DNA from: Heterobasidion occidentale
Taxonomy: Eukaryota; Basidiomycota; Agaricomycetes; Russulales; Bondarzewiaceae
NCBI GenBank assembly: GCA_039111635.1
Contig: JBCAQO010000007.1
Location: 2,108,001-2,172,000 of the forward strand
Direction: 5' to 3'
DNA length: 64,000 nt
Positions 11,091 through 22,454 of the stretch are shown piece after piece. Below the pieces are notes generated by a model that was not told where the DNA came from, ran no database searches, and saw only the letters and a program-made list of their open reading frames with translations. How positions within the stretch are numbered: position 1 is the stretch's first letter; each line of letters begins with the position of its first letter. The position numbers and the translations under genes are program-made.

Positions 11091-12362
11091 CCAGAACCCG
11101 ACCCTTTCTGCTACTGATCCCTATATTGATAGCAAAGGCTAGTTGTGCAGTCAACCTCGTGCTGTTCTGATGGTACACTGATCCCTTCTTATTTAGTTTC
11201 TCATCTGATGCCAGGGCAAACATATAAGAAGAAAGCTAAGGTATATCCCGCTTCTGAGAAGGGCAAAGGGAGGACGCCGCTAGGTGCCTCACGAAAGAAG
11301 CAAGGCCGACTGCGTGATCTTCCGACAATGCCTCTACACGGCAAACCGTGAGTTTTGATCGTTCTTAGAAGGTCGATTTTAGGGAAATTCATAAATGTCT
11401 CACATCAAAAGATTGCCCGGAAATCCTTAGAAAATATTAAAAAGCTCAATCTCTCAGAATTTATCGATATTCCTTGGAAAAATCTTAAAAGACCTGTCAG
11501 GAGCATGCTCCGTGCCGAGAAAATAAAGATTTTCTATGATTGTGTTGGTGTGTGTTTGGTGCGATGTCAAGAATCCGTGACTCCGACTTGTCGCTTTTTT
11601 CCATCTCCTAACTCCTCTTGCCATCCCTGCTTCGGACTCAGTCCATCTCATCGTATCCTCATCCATCTCTCCCCCTCTGTTTTCCTCTCCTTCTATTGAA
11701 GACTCTTAAACAGCGGATCTTTGTGAGTACCAGTGACCCTTGGGTTGATAGGTGACTGATAGCCATCTCCTTTTCCCTCTCCCTGTCTTGTTGACTTGAC
11801 TTCAAGGACACATCAAAATTCATCAGCAAAACTTGAAGTCTCACTCGAAGTCTCGCAGTGGACCTCGGAACTGCCTGGTAAGTCACATAAAATTTCGAGG
11901 CTCATGCCTTCTCCGACCTCCAATGCTGGTCTGAACATCATCTCGAGCATTATACAGAGCATGATGCGTCATGGCAGGCGCGGGGACGGAGATAGAGATA
12001 GGGATGGCTGTTGTGCCCAAATTCAGGCCCCTGCTAGTCTGCGGGTCCGTCAGGATCACAATCAACGGGTGCGTCACTAACTCGGTGTTGCTGTCACCGT
12101 CGCGCGCGCAGGTGCGCCCGTTGCGGGGGTCGCAGTGCTCACGGAGGGTGTCAGCGTCGAAGCCCGTGCGCATCGCCGAGGGCGACAATAGCGCGGCAAC
12201 AATGTGCGCACAAACACGCCGAGCCCGGGCTCTCGAGCCCGCTGTCGTCCTCGAGGCTGTTTGAGCCGGACGTCAACGGGAGGGACTGAGGGTAGTGTGC
12301 GCTGGCTTCTTTTGCTTGCGCTCTCTGCTTCCTTTGATTGATTATGGCCACGGTGTAGATAA

Positions 12363-12465
12363 TCGGGAGACACAATGTCGTGCCCAAGTCTCGTTGAAGC
12401 AGGGGATGGCGCAGCACTGCTCATACACGAGGCTACTATGGGCGACGATCAACAACCCATGGCAT
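12363..12465 (+). pseudogene. captured tRNase Z (ELAC2-type) fragment
   Basis: Within the 1.5-kb element, one frame reads SGDTMSCPSLVEAG and then AALLIHEATMGDDQ. These are the SGDTxPC and LLIHEAT motifs of the C-terminal half of long-form tRNase Z, the enzyme that trims tRNA 3' trailers. The match ends after about 34 residues; the following THST motif is missing, and a stop lies two codons upstream of SGDT. It is a gene fragment picked up by the transposon. No function is expected. Confidence 0.72.
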
Positions 12466-12750
12466 TCACCTGCACAGACCGGCACCGCATCAAGATGTAT
12501 GTTGTCGCTGGGAGGGATGTTATTATGGTTCTTGTGCAGCATGGTACTTCGTTGACGGTAGCATACGGCCACGATGCAAACGAGAGGCTGAGGGCAATAT
12601 CATACCATTGTACATAGACAAATGAAATGCATAGGATTGGTTGATGAATATTTTCGGGTAGCATGGTCCGAATCCAAAAATTAAGAAATATTTAGAACTG
12701 AAAGTCTTCTAGTTCATGAAATAGAATATTCCTAGAATTGGCAATTTTCT

Positions 12751-12769
12751 ATTTAACTCTAAGTAGAAA
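12751..12769. repeat. 19-bp subterminal motif, left member of inverted pair
   Basis: ATTTAACTCTAAGTAGAAA. Its exact reverse complement is at 13184-13202. Each lies about 75 bp inside the CACAGCC end of its own element (12843 and 13110), so the motif is a conserved subterminal part of this end and a possible transposase-binding site. Confidence 0.8.
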
Positions 12770-13183
12770 TTCATCAAGGACAGAATAAAACATTTCTAAA
12801 CCGTGGGGTTTCAAGAATTTTCTCAGAACAGTGTCCGGCTGTGTAGACATCCTTTACGAAGTCCGTACCGCTTCGTTTGATTATACGCTTATGACTTAGC
12901 CCCATGTAGATCTTTATTTATCTTTTGCCTGCAGACCTCCTCAATCTGTCTCGAGTAACAAAGGCATTCCGGATCATGCTGATGACTTGACGATTAGCCT
13001 TTCTATGGAGAGCCTCCTTCGCCAATGTCCTCGATGCCAATGTCCCCAGTTGTCCAGATGACATGTCCGAACCAGCTTGGGCGAATTTGCTTTTTGGGAC
13101 CCACTGCTACACAGCCAGACGTTCTTTCCAAGGATTTCTTAATAATGCACGCTTCCTGAATTTTCTAATACCATCCTATGGTT

Positions 13184-13202
13184 TTTCTACTTAGAGTTAA
13201 AT
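13184..13202. repeat. 19-bp subterminal motif, right member of inverted pair
   Basis: TTTCTACTTAGAGTTAAAT, the exact reverse complement of 12751-12769, at the same distance from the CACAGCC terminus of the larger element. Confidence 0.8.
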
Positions 13203-13395
13203 GTAAATCTTATTATCTTAGAGAACATCCAATTTATGTTGTCGAAGATTTGCAGAATTAGAAATCTTATACTTTTGCGTCATATGCCGGTTACTCATAT
13301 CGTGCTCCTCCGATGGTTCTCACTAGCCAATCATATTCATCCCAATGACACATTGCATTTATTCTGAATTATTACACCAATTTCCCTAATAATAC

Positions 13396-13449
13396 GCTGC
13401 TGCTGCCGCCGCTGCCGCCACTGCCGCACTGCCCTCACTGCTGCCACTG
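13396..13449. repeat. GCTGCC-type microsatellite
   Basis: Imperfect CTG/CCG triplet run inside the left end of the 9.5-kb element, between the AT-rich terminus and the first accessory gene. Confidence 0.7.
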
Positions 13450-13487
13450 ACCACCCATAATTCCTGTACAGATTAGGCACTGAACCA

Positions 13488-15003
13488 CTAAAGGAGTCCT
13501 CTCAATGACCGAATGGGAGTGTTGTTTGCTGCAGCATTATGAGATACCCCACCGGTTAAAATAGAACGAGAGGTTCGCGGTGTCGGCACCGGGGTCATCA
13601 ACAATGCTGTCATTGGGCCTACAGTGGTAGCTTGAACATTGGTGCCAGAGGTTGAGGGGAGATCCGAGATAGCATCATTTGGAAACTGCGAGCGTTCCGT
13701 CCGCAAGCAATCCTCGATGTAGCTGAGCACAAGAATATCAGATACTTGTACACAAGTGGATCACATCACAAACCTTCGCCATCCAGTGCTGTTGAGGATG
13801 TCACTCCCCCATTCTTTACCCTTGCTGACCAGAAAGACAGAGAGGAGCGACCAAAAGTCTGCTCCCGCTGCCGGGCGCCCTGCCCCGCGCTTTCGTTTCC
13901 TCGTCGGGGCCTCAATGATAACGGCATCTGCATCAGGACCATTGTCACGGTCCAGAAGGGACCTGTTTCGACGTGCATGATCCCGCTAATAGATACAAGA
14001 TGAGAGGAGACAACGTGTAAACCCGAGCAACTCACAATGAACATCAAGTAGATTACATCCTTGGCTTCTGCAGACCTTCCATGGCCCAGGAATTTTTTGA
14101 TCACCTCACATGTGGCCTCTGTCACGCCTCGCGGATCTGGACCATACAACGAGTCGCGTACCTGCAACACCTCTTCAGTAGAGTCCACGTACAACAACAT
14201 GTAAGAATGAACACTTACGTGCATGCGGAATACATTTTTGACATATGATACAGACTGCCCCACCAAGCTGCGCAAATTCTTCGTGCGTGTGTGGTTCTCA
14301 AAACACGGTCCGAGTCCATTGGTGTCCTTGCGCTTCCGCAGTTCAGCCTAAAGAGGTCGTGTAAGCTACTCTTATAGACTGAATCAGTGTGCACCCACCA
14401 AGACCTCTTCCTTGAAGTCGAAATCGACCCGGTTGGGTTGCATGATGAGTCGTTTGCATGTGAAGAGAATTTCATCCTCAAAATGAAAATTAGTTGCAAA
14501 CCTGTTATTGATAATAACATGATCTCATACCTTCTGTGCTGCCGTGATCTCAAAATGGTCACCAAGCATCTTCTTCATGCTGGCGAACATTTCGGAGACT
14601 GCGTCACGGTCCATGGTCAGGTTTTCAAGAGTGCACTGTATCTGTAGTATCAGTGCGTGCTGATATAAATGCATCCGCGCAGTGCGCGTTGGTAGATCTT
14701 TGCCGATAAGCTTGCAAGTGAATGTTAGCATAATTGCACAAGAAGTGTTCTGTGGAAGGATCTTGCCTCTCGAAAGCTGTGCAGGTCTTCGCGTCGGGGG
14801 TCGTCAAGCTTGCACATCGTCGCTACGTCCTCCACAAAGAGTGCCATTTCGTCAGGGGTGGATGGAGAAGTTGTCTCATACAAGTTACTGTTGCCGATGG
14901 AGGTATCGACACCATTGCGTGAGGAAGGGAAGACCGCCCCTTCAAATATATTATTCGGAGGGGTGGGGGTATTCCTCTCAGGAAGTTCAAACTGGAAATT
15001 CAT
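13488..15003 (-). CDS. transposon accessory protein of unknown function
   Basis: Read from 15003 (MNFQFELPERNTPTPP) to the stop at 13488, about seven exons can be joined. In order they contain LIGKDLPTRTARMHL, DRDAVSEMFASMKKMLGDHF, DEILFTCKRLIMQPNRVDF, AELRKRKDTNGLGPCFENH with SLVGQSVSYVKNVFR, VRDSLYGPDPRGVTEATCEV, and a last block with a basic RKRKRG patch, GADFWSLLSVF, KEWGSDI and YIEDCLRTERSQFPND. Proteins with the SYVKNxFR and FWSLxSxFF blocks are scattered in agaricomycete genomes; I recognise the pattern but know no function. The basic patch could suit DNA binding or nuclear import, which is inference. It lies downstream of and parallel to the transposase-like gene. Exon edges are approximate. 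Confidence 0.62.
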
Positions 15004-15453
15004 GTGAATGAAAGTCAGTCAAGGCAGCGACAGGGGATGGAGCAGCGATGAGAGAAGTGGATGTGTGCAGCAGCACTCAAAAAAGTTTGTCGAGGGCGGA
15101 CTCGAACCATTCGAGTTGCGGCATTGGCCGAACCTCCGCAGTGTCACACATGTCGGGGACTCTCGTGTGGAACATGACTGGGCCAACTGCAGGTGCTTGC
15201 AGCGCACATGAAGCGGCCGTAGGGCATCTCTTGCAATGCTGGACGTCCAGGTTCGAAGAGCGTCACGAGTGATTGCGTGGCTGTTTTGATAGAGTTGAGA
15301 TGTTGCTTCTCTGGCGCTTCTCTGGCGCTTCTTGTGTCACACATGTCACACTGTTGCACTCATTTCTGTGCGGTGTCGCAAAGTCTGCTGAGCTTGTCTG
15401 CAAAGATCGTCTCTCATAATGCAATGCTCTGTGTATTGCTTTTCTGTGTGCAC

Positions 15454-18400
15454 CTAAGGTGGGTTAGTTTCAAGGAAAGGCCAAGGAGGATTGTTGGCAG
15501 GGTGTGAGGCAGAATGACTCTTGTGAATGGACGGCATGGGCACACTCGGTGTCGCTTCGTGAGGTAAATGTGTTGGATTTCCCCGGTAATTTGGGCTGTC
15601 AAAGGAGAGTGCTGTTTGAGGTGGGAATGTGTTGAGGACGTCCGGTGGTCTTGGTTGATATGATCCATACGGCGTCCGTGAGAGGTAGCTGTGCAAGGAG
15701 GCATAACCTTGCCCTGGTAGGTTTATTGTGGGTATCCGCGTGCGGTGTGGGATGTTTGAGACTGGATAAGTGGGCTGTGGCATGCCGGAGTGCCCTGTCC
15801 AAGTGATGTTGGTTTGGTGAGCCAGAGAGGTCGATACAGACCCAGCACGACTCGGCCCTGCGTCATTTGGAATAGTTGGCTGCACGAATTGGATGGGTAG
15901 ATGACCCGGGAAAAGCGAGGAAGGGTGTGGCAGGGAACTTGAATGACGTGGGTAGTCCCACTGAATCGGGTGAGGATGCACCCATGTGTCATTTGGTCTG
16001 TATTCTGATGATGGTTGCTCACGGGCGGGTGGTGCGAGGGTCATGGCAGGACTGTGAGGCCCCAGTGGAGGGTGAACCAATGGGACAAAGGTTGAGGGTG
16101 ACGATGCGGCCTCGATGTGTCCGGCGCTCTTTGTACGTGTCTTTACGGTATCGATGTGGGCCTTCACAGCAGTGAAGACAACATTTGCGCGGTTGAGTTG
16201 CCTGGGCCGTGGGCGGAACGGATGAATCAGATACTGATTTCGCATTTGACACGTGTTGAGAATATAATCTTGCGGCGCTGAATGAGCTACTTCAAGGGTG
16301 TGTTGTTTGGACCTCTCGCGTTCCTGATATACAGGTCGTGTTTTCGCGACCGAGCACGTCAGATCCCGGCAGTTGTGTTGGACATTGACATGTCCTTTGA
16401 TGTCCTATATGCCGTGTATCAGATCGTATATATGGCTGCTCCTAGCAGGGCGTCTGACCTTCGGCGTAATCAAATGGTACTCATCCAGCTTGGTGACCTG
16501 CGGCATGTTGTACAAGTGGTGTGTGCCACCGATACTCGCGCGTCGTATGAGAAGGCAGTCTGCTAGGCCGTGATAGTCGGCTGTAGAACCGGGTACCTGC
16601 ACAATCTCTTCAACGACACCCAAGTGTGGCTTTACATTCAGGATTTCTTGTGATGGATCGGGGCTATATAGGACCCATGATTGCAGGTCGCACCAGTCTC
16701 CGTTGGCAGCCGTGACTCGCTGCGGAGTGCGTACACCATTGGCGGGCACCCCGGCCGAGCCTGGCGGATGATTGAACCCGTGCACCGCACAGGCTGTCGC
16801 ATTCCACAAATGGGGCTTGCCGACATTATATACCAGCCCTGAAGATTTGGTGGGTGTCAGCGGACTTATACAGTGAACACGATGGCGCATGTGTGGCATC
16901 ACCTGCCGTAATGTGGTTGGCAACGTGTTCATTTTCGTCAAATCCTAGTATGCGCGTGCCAAAGCCGTTGACCCCAACCAACTGATGCGGCTGAGCTCCT
17001 ATTGTGGTCCATGCAGCAGTGTCGAGGGGGTGTCGTGTCTCCATCCAAGGTGACTTCCCTGCCTGAGCTAACAGAGAGTTTGAGTTGGCCTCAGTACCCT
17101 CAAGGGGCTCGGAACTCTGAGCAGGTGTCGGGCGAGCGAAGTATCCTCCACTAAGCAGGTGTCGGATTCTGTTACATTGTGCCATTGATTTAGCAATGTC
17201 ACGAGACGGGGCGTGGCGGTTACTGTGAACACTGTGTGCACGGATAATGGCGTTAAAGGATTCAAAGCCCTCCGTGGCAAAGAGCATCGCCGGCCCAAAT
17301 CGTTTGATATGATCGGGTAGATGGACGAGGATGTGAAACTTAGGCTTATTGAACCACCTCGGTGTGAGGCGGCATGTGCAATCGAGGAAGTACTCGATAG
17401 TCGCCTGCAGTTCAACCTGAAATGAACAAAGGCGTGAACAAGGGCTCACTTGAGCACATCATCACAGAGTACTCACTAAGTATTCTCCGATGTCAGTAAT
17501 CTCTGGTTGCCACACGAGAGAGACGAGGGCGCTCAATGCGGCCCAGGCATGAATGTGTTGATCAGGGAGCCCAAGGTCATGGAGCACAAACGGCGCGGCC
17601 TGCGCGATTGCGCGGAAGTCTCGCCCGGTTAATGAGCCTGCGTATTTGACAAGCGTATGCCCTGCTAATGACGGGATGTTTAGGCCGGACGTATCAAAAC
17701 TGTTCAGTCGCGCAATCAGGGTAGGCTTGAGGTCTGCTGAGACTCGAGCAACGGCATCCCGCCAGAAATATTTCACAAATCCCAATAGGATGACATGAAG
17801 AATTTCGACTGGGGTATCGGCATGAGGATCGAGATCTGGTCAATGTTTCAATTGGCTGAGCGAAGGAGTACTGCGGGTCAAAACTCACCTTTTATTCGCC
17901 ACACGGGCGACACCGTACCCTCAATCTGTTGAGGAAAGCTACTCAGCAATGTCATCATGCTTTGTTGTTTTGCTTCACGTGTGTTCCCCCGTAGACGAGA
18001 AATATTTGTAAGCTGGTCCACGAAGTGGCATTGAAAAGTGTCCTTGATACCCGCAGCGGTGCGCAATCTTTTGACGGTGGCGAGACCGCCTATGCGTTGT
18101 GCCTCGGTCCATTGTGTAGAAAGACATTCAAGTGTTTCCTGTCGATTGCGAGCCCGGCTGCCACTCTGCCATCCAGTAGAAGGAGTGAGTGTTCTGAAGA
18201 CAATCAACCGGTTGATAGACGCACACTCATAAAACGGGAGATTCGCGCTATCATATCTGACATGCTCTCCTTGGATTTTGGAGCGCGCTTGCGTTTCTGT
18301 GGAGCAGGAGCAGCCACGCCGTCAGAGTCCCCGCCAAGAGATCCTACGCTGGATGCATTGCTGTTCCGTCGCCTGCGGCTCTCGTCCTTATCTGGGCTCT

Positions 18401-20935
18401 TCATTGTCAATGGCCAGATTGCCAACTTCATGTGCAGCACTCACCGGCATCATCCTCATCTCCCGCATTGTCTCCTTCTACCCAACACGCTCTGCAAAAC
18501 ATCTTGCCTTGCAGCCCGATGTGACAGGCCATCTCACTCTGCATCGGATTGTCACCGAGCATGGCCAACACTGACGGTATGACTAGCACCGGTGCCATAA
18601 ACACGCAGTCCCAGGCCCATATTCCCCGTTCCTGGCAGTCACTAGCCACAGAGAACGGAGTATGAGATATTACACCACGAGCCTGAGATAGACCCCACTC
18701 GTACCTGAGCTGTCGCACAAATCCGTCAAGCATTTCTAGCGGTGGTGCTATATTTGATGTTGAGAGGAAATGAATACTTGATTCTTGGTGTACAAATCTT
18801 CGCGGCAGGCCAGCGGCAGTGAAGAGAAAGGAATTATGTTTGTTCCATTTCTTAGAAACATTCCCGGATGTGTCATCGCAGTAGAGCCAGATTGGAAAAG
18901 CAACAACACGGTGCCCTTTACTCGCGGACCGCCAACGATTGCCACATTCCGGCTTTGTGTGAGTCCACGGAGTAATGGGACTCTGTGGGCTCTGTTGAAC
19001 ACCTTGTATGAAGGAGAGGATATCTGAGTGCGCGTGAGGGGACAGCATTTCTTATACACGCACCCTGTATAGCTCGAGGGTCCGGTAATTGATGTCGGTC
19101 AAACGTCCGTTGAAATCTTGGAAATGCGAGGCTAAAATCTGCCATGGGTATCTCTATCTCGTCGTGCTCATGCACAACCCAAGCTTTTTGAGAACCAACA
19201 ACCCCAGAGGGGGTCAAGCGCCATGCCCTGGCCCATACAGCATCACCACGCTGGAACCAGCGATGGGGAACACACGCTCTACCATCCCGCAAGAGGGATG
19301 GCTCAAATGTATAATAGTCTTGGCCACCAAAACGGACCATTGGCGTCGTGAGCTTAGAGTCGAGCTCTTTGAGCCAACGTTGTGCTTGCCATGCCTCAGC
19401 CAGCTTCTTGCCTGCATCCTCGGGGAGAAAATGAAGATGTCGTCTAACACGGGGATTTGCCAGCTCCTGCACAAACACATTAATAATGCAAATAAGTACC
19501 CAGATGAGAATACAAAACCAATGACCCACCTGCGCTACAATTGCGGCGAAGTCGTTAACATAAAAAATGTTGCCCAGAGCACCCTGATACCGGATGCTGT
19601 GGATGCCGCATAAGCGCTGTAAGCAATCGTGGACATTCTTCATAGATCGCTCAGAGGGAACATTGTTCACTCCCAGTGCCAACAACGCCCAATGTATTAC
19701 CGCATTGTCCTTGTTTGAAAAGACACAGCGTGGAACGTGCCGCAAAATATCGACAACACAAGTCTAAAGAAAGAAGTATGAGCACTGTGACAATATGGAA
19801 GAACGAGGGACTGACTTCTCTGTCTGGCCACGGAAACCACGGTGACCGCTCGTCCGGCTCGAACTTCTGCGGCGCTCGTGTGCGTCCAATGTTTAACGGG
19901 TCCACAGTGACCTGCTCATCTGAAATGCAATGGGTATAGTCAGGACACAATACCCTTGAGAAAACAAGACATTACCAGTGTCGGACTCGTGCTCGCCTTG
20001 AGCGTCATCAATCTCTGCACCCTCTTCGTCTGAGTCCATATCAACGGCCCCATTGTCGAGTATGTAACGTTGGAGGTCCTCAGCCAGCGCCTTTACTGCA
20101 TTGCGCCCGTAGGTCGATTCCTGAGTGTATTGTTGGATATCAGTGGCATCCCAGTCCACCCCGATGGCAGGCGGAGACTCCTGAGACGTTTCCTTTGGAG
20201 CATGTGGGAGCTGACCGCCGGAGATGTTAGCCAAGATACGAGCCAGACTGCCTCGGACAACCGACGCCTGGCTTGATGTGCCAGATCGGAAAGAGTGCCT
20301 GTTGTCCCCCGAACCACGTGAATCTCTCGTGTTCTGACCCTCTGCCAGCCAAAACGGGAGCCGTTTCAAGTGTGCTGATCGGCCTTCGTGAGACTTGACA
20401 TAACGGTGTTCAACCAGCTTGTCACAAGGGATGCAGCGGAACCATCCACGTCGAGACGTGTCGACTTGCCATCCTGTGTACATTGTCGGGATCATTTGCA
20501 AAATGGAGGGAAAACAAAGTACTGACGGTCTGGGTGATCCGAGGAAAACTCGCCTGTCCTCCGATTGAACGCTGTGGAGGCAATAGGGTTGTGTGTGTCC
20601 GATGGTGGATCGCCAGGCGCACCACCGAGGATTGACGCGCGAATGTGCAGTGTCGAGTTATTCCCAATACCCACCGATTCCAGGGTATAGGAGTCTTTCA
20701 GAGGAGCTACACCGGCCGCGTGTACATGGTATCGCACCCGAGATAGGTCGGGAATCAGTCGGCGCCGGCGCAGCTGTTGGAGAATCTGTCCAATAGTACA
20801 TCTGGGAGAAACGACTGAAGAGACGATTCAGCAGCTGTCGTTCTAACGCTTGAGGGGTCCACATACCTAAGGAAATGCCGCGGCGACCAATGGAGCCATG
20901 GATGAAGAGATTGATCGGTGCTTCGTCTTTAACCC
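15454..20935 (-). CDS. large transposase-like protein (Tnp2/Plavaka/KDZ-related type) with N-terminal ubiquitin-like segment
   Basis: About ten exons on the minus strand. From the N-terminus: INLFIHGSIGRRGISL (about 20940) then TIGQILQQLRRRRLIPDL, LESVGIGNNSTLHIRASI and LGG, which read as a ubiquitin-like beta-grasp; a Cys/His segment WFRCIPCDKLVEHRYVKSH; acidic linker; PWFPWPDRE; LQRLCGIHSIRYQGALGN; GNRWRSASKGHRVVAFPIW; CDDTSGNVSKKWNKHNSFLF (about 18,840-18,890); PLEMLDGF; AMLGDNPMQSEMACHIG; SPVWRIK; GFVKYFWRD; SLTGRDFRAIAQ; KPKFHILVHLPDHI; ATEGFESFNAIIRAHSVHS; SRDIAKSMAQ; and a C-terminal VNVQHNCRDLTC segment before a Pro-rich tail ending at 15454. This protein type is highly repeated in Agaricomycetes. 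The Asp-rich CDDTSGN and the later Glu (ATEGFE) may be RNase H-fold catalytic residues, which is inference. The true start codon is not fixed. Confidence 0.82.
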
Positions 20936-21006
20936 TTAAACATGTAGGGGAGCACAGAGGCCGTCGATGTGATTGATGCGTGTAGCTTGTCCGTCCTGAG
21001 AGCTTT

Positions 21007-21384
21007 TCAGTACTGAGGAAATGAGGCCGATGTCAAGCACGTACCAACTAGCAATGTGAACAGAACGAGGCCGAGCGCCACGCTGCCCAAGAGCGCCAAC
21101 ATGGATGTTTTGGAACCGTCGTATGTCTTTGCAGATGCCACAGACCGCTGCCAGGTGCCCAAGGTCGGCAAGCTTAATACCATGACCATTGCAAGGAGGA
21201 TCGTGCCCTGCAGGACGAATCCCTGATGGAGCCAACGTCGGCCACTGCTAACGGAGCCGCTGTCGTCTGGGCTTCCCGTCGCACCATGACACTTGTAAGC
21301 CAGTAGTCTCCTTTGGCGTATGAGTATCAGTCGTCGGTAGAGACATTTCGAGGGCTCTAGATGGAGCCATGGAGCTTGATGCAT
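21007..21384 (-). CDS. possible small membrane protein or N-terminal extension within the element
   Basis: A 125-residue open frame starts MHQAPWLHLEPSKCLY. It has two hydrophobic stretches, FVLQGTILLAMVMVLSL (about 56-72) and TSMLALLGSVALGLVLFTLL (about 94-113). It lies just upstream of the transposase-like gene on the same strand. It may be a separate small membrane protein, a spliced 5' exon, or chance. No family was recognised. The divergent gap of 136 bp to the plus-strand gene would be a shared promoter. Confidence 0.3.
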   Translation of the reverse strand: MHQAPWLHLEPSKCLYRRLILIRQRRLLAYKCHGATGSPDDSGSVSSGRRWLHQGFVLQGTILLAMVMVLSLPTLGTWQRSVASAKTYDGSKTSMLALLGSVALGLVLFTLLVGTCLTSASFPQY

Positions 21385-21520
21385 GGTGGTACAAGGATAG
21401 GAGCATCTACAATGGTTGAAAAAAAAATTGAATTGAGTGGCTTGCGTAACCGGTCAGGCATCTCCCGCTGCCTGCACTTTCACCGGTGACCTTCGTGTTG
21501 AAATCCAACTTCTCTGGCAG

Positions 21521-22454
21521 ATGTCATCGTCAGACGACCAATACGAAGAATCCTTTGCTACACAGCAGGTCGATTCTGTCTCACCATCGGTGGAACTGCG
21601 GGCAATCTCCATTGGGCAGCGCATCCGGCAGCGAGCGTGAGCGTAATGTCCCATTCGTTGCTGGAGAATATCACCTGATGAAAGATGCTAAATTGTCCAG
21701 ATATTTCGTCGCAGGCGGCGCGCTGGACTCTCAGACGACAGACACGCAATGGTTGGCACATCTTACTCATCCTGGTGACATCAAACCAGATATTCAAGCT
21801 GGTATGGCACATCAATTTTCAACGTGAATTGTCTCATAACACACCACAGAACCAACACTTCCAGAGGGCCCTCCGGTATCCCCAACACAGTGGCTAGGAG
21901 GAGGACACGCCCAGGGTGATCCGGCATATTCGAAGTACTACGGACGCGTCGAACCCGATACCCCAAGCCCTCCGAGTGCTGTGGAAGTGCGGGCGGTGGA
22001 CGAGATGATGGATGTATGTGAGGCCCTAGTTCAGGAACACGAGGAGATTGCAGTCGCCACAGGCATTGTGCGGTCGAAACAAGATGCACTCACCTCAAGT
22101 CTTCGGTCCTTCTTTCTGAAACTTCAGGACATGCGACGCAGCGAATATCGCCTCGCGCGATTCTATCGGACGCAGTGGTGCGGGGCACACACATACGCCA
22201 CCGCGCTCGAGGATGTCCTTCGGAAACTGGACATTCCTCTGCCATGTCCCCCAGCGGACGACGATGAGCTGGAGGTTCTGTTCAAGGATCGGGATCCTCC
22301 GACAGTGAGTGGGTTGTGGGCCCGATGGAAGTTGAACAGTGCGGGCGTTGAATCAGCAAAAGAGAAACTGAAGGCGAGTGTGGTGGGACGAGTGCCTGAC
22401 GCGGGGTCGGAGATGCTAGCAACGCAAGCACGTAAAAGAGTCCGGGAGTTCTAA
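21521..22454 (+). CDS. transposon accessory coiled-coil protein, unknown function
   Basis: Three exons join in frame: 21521-21636, 21701-21801 and 21850-22454, giving 273 residues. Donors are gtgagc and gtatgg; acceptors are tccag and cacag. The protein starts MSSSDDQYEESFATQQ. The last exon has PEGPPVSPTQWLGGGHA, SKYYGRVEPDTPSP, then a charged helical region (DEMMDVCEALVQEHEEIA, RSEYRLARFYRTQ, LEDVLRKLDIPLPCPPADDD) and a basic end ARKRVREF. It is transcribed away from the transposase-like gene and ends 190 bp before the right terminus. No family was recognised. Its place in the element suggests a helper role. Confidence 0.62.

Larger units (their letters stand above)
11337..12843. mobile_element. 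1,507-bp TA-flanked DNA transposon with captured sequence
   Basis: The insertion splits MPL from DILYEV in the F-box gene. Flanks are CCTC-TA on the left and TA-GACATCC on the right, so the target TA is duplicated. The left end is CACGGCAAACC. The right end, reversed, is CACAGCCGGACAC. Both ends start CAC(A/G)GC and are followed by AT-rich subterminal DNA. It shares end sequences with the 9.5-kb element to the right, but in inverted order. It carries no transposase and so would be non-autonomous. CAC termini with a 2-bp TA duplication fit the CACTA/Mirage/Chapaev group; that placement is inference. Confidence 0.8.
11091..13109 (+). pseudogene. F-box gene copy A/B, 5' part, interrupted by two transposons
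   Basis: This is the front half of a zinc-finger F-box gene of the local family (compare 43817-46475). A possible first exon starts MTRTR at 11091. The second exon reads SRKKQGRLRDLPTMPL up to 11336. The text continues after the first inserted element as DILYEV (12846 on). The F-box itself follows at 12930-13109: PADLLNLSRVTKAF, LAFLWRASFANV, DDMSEPAWANLLFG, then the His-Cys at the exon end. An in-frame TGA replaces the family LMSRQS (LMT-stop). The second element begins at 13110, exactly where the family has its next splice donor. The 3' half resumes at 22650. In related F-box proteins this N-terminal box would bind Skp1 in an SCF ubiquitin ligase. Confidence 0.82.

Noticed and set aside
15085..15125. 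GGACTCGAACC-like text resembling a tRNA B box
   Set aside because: No matching acceptor or anticodon arms could be built around it.
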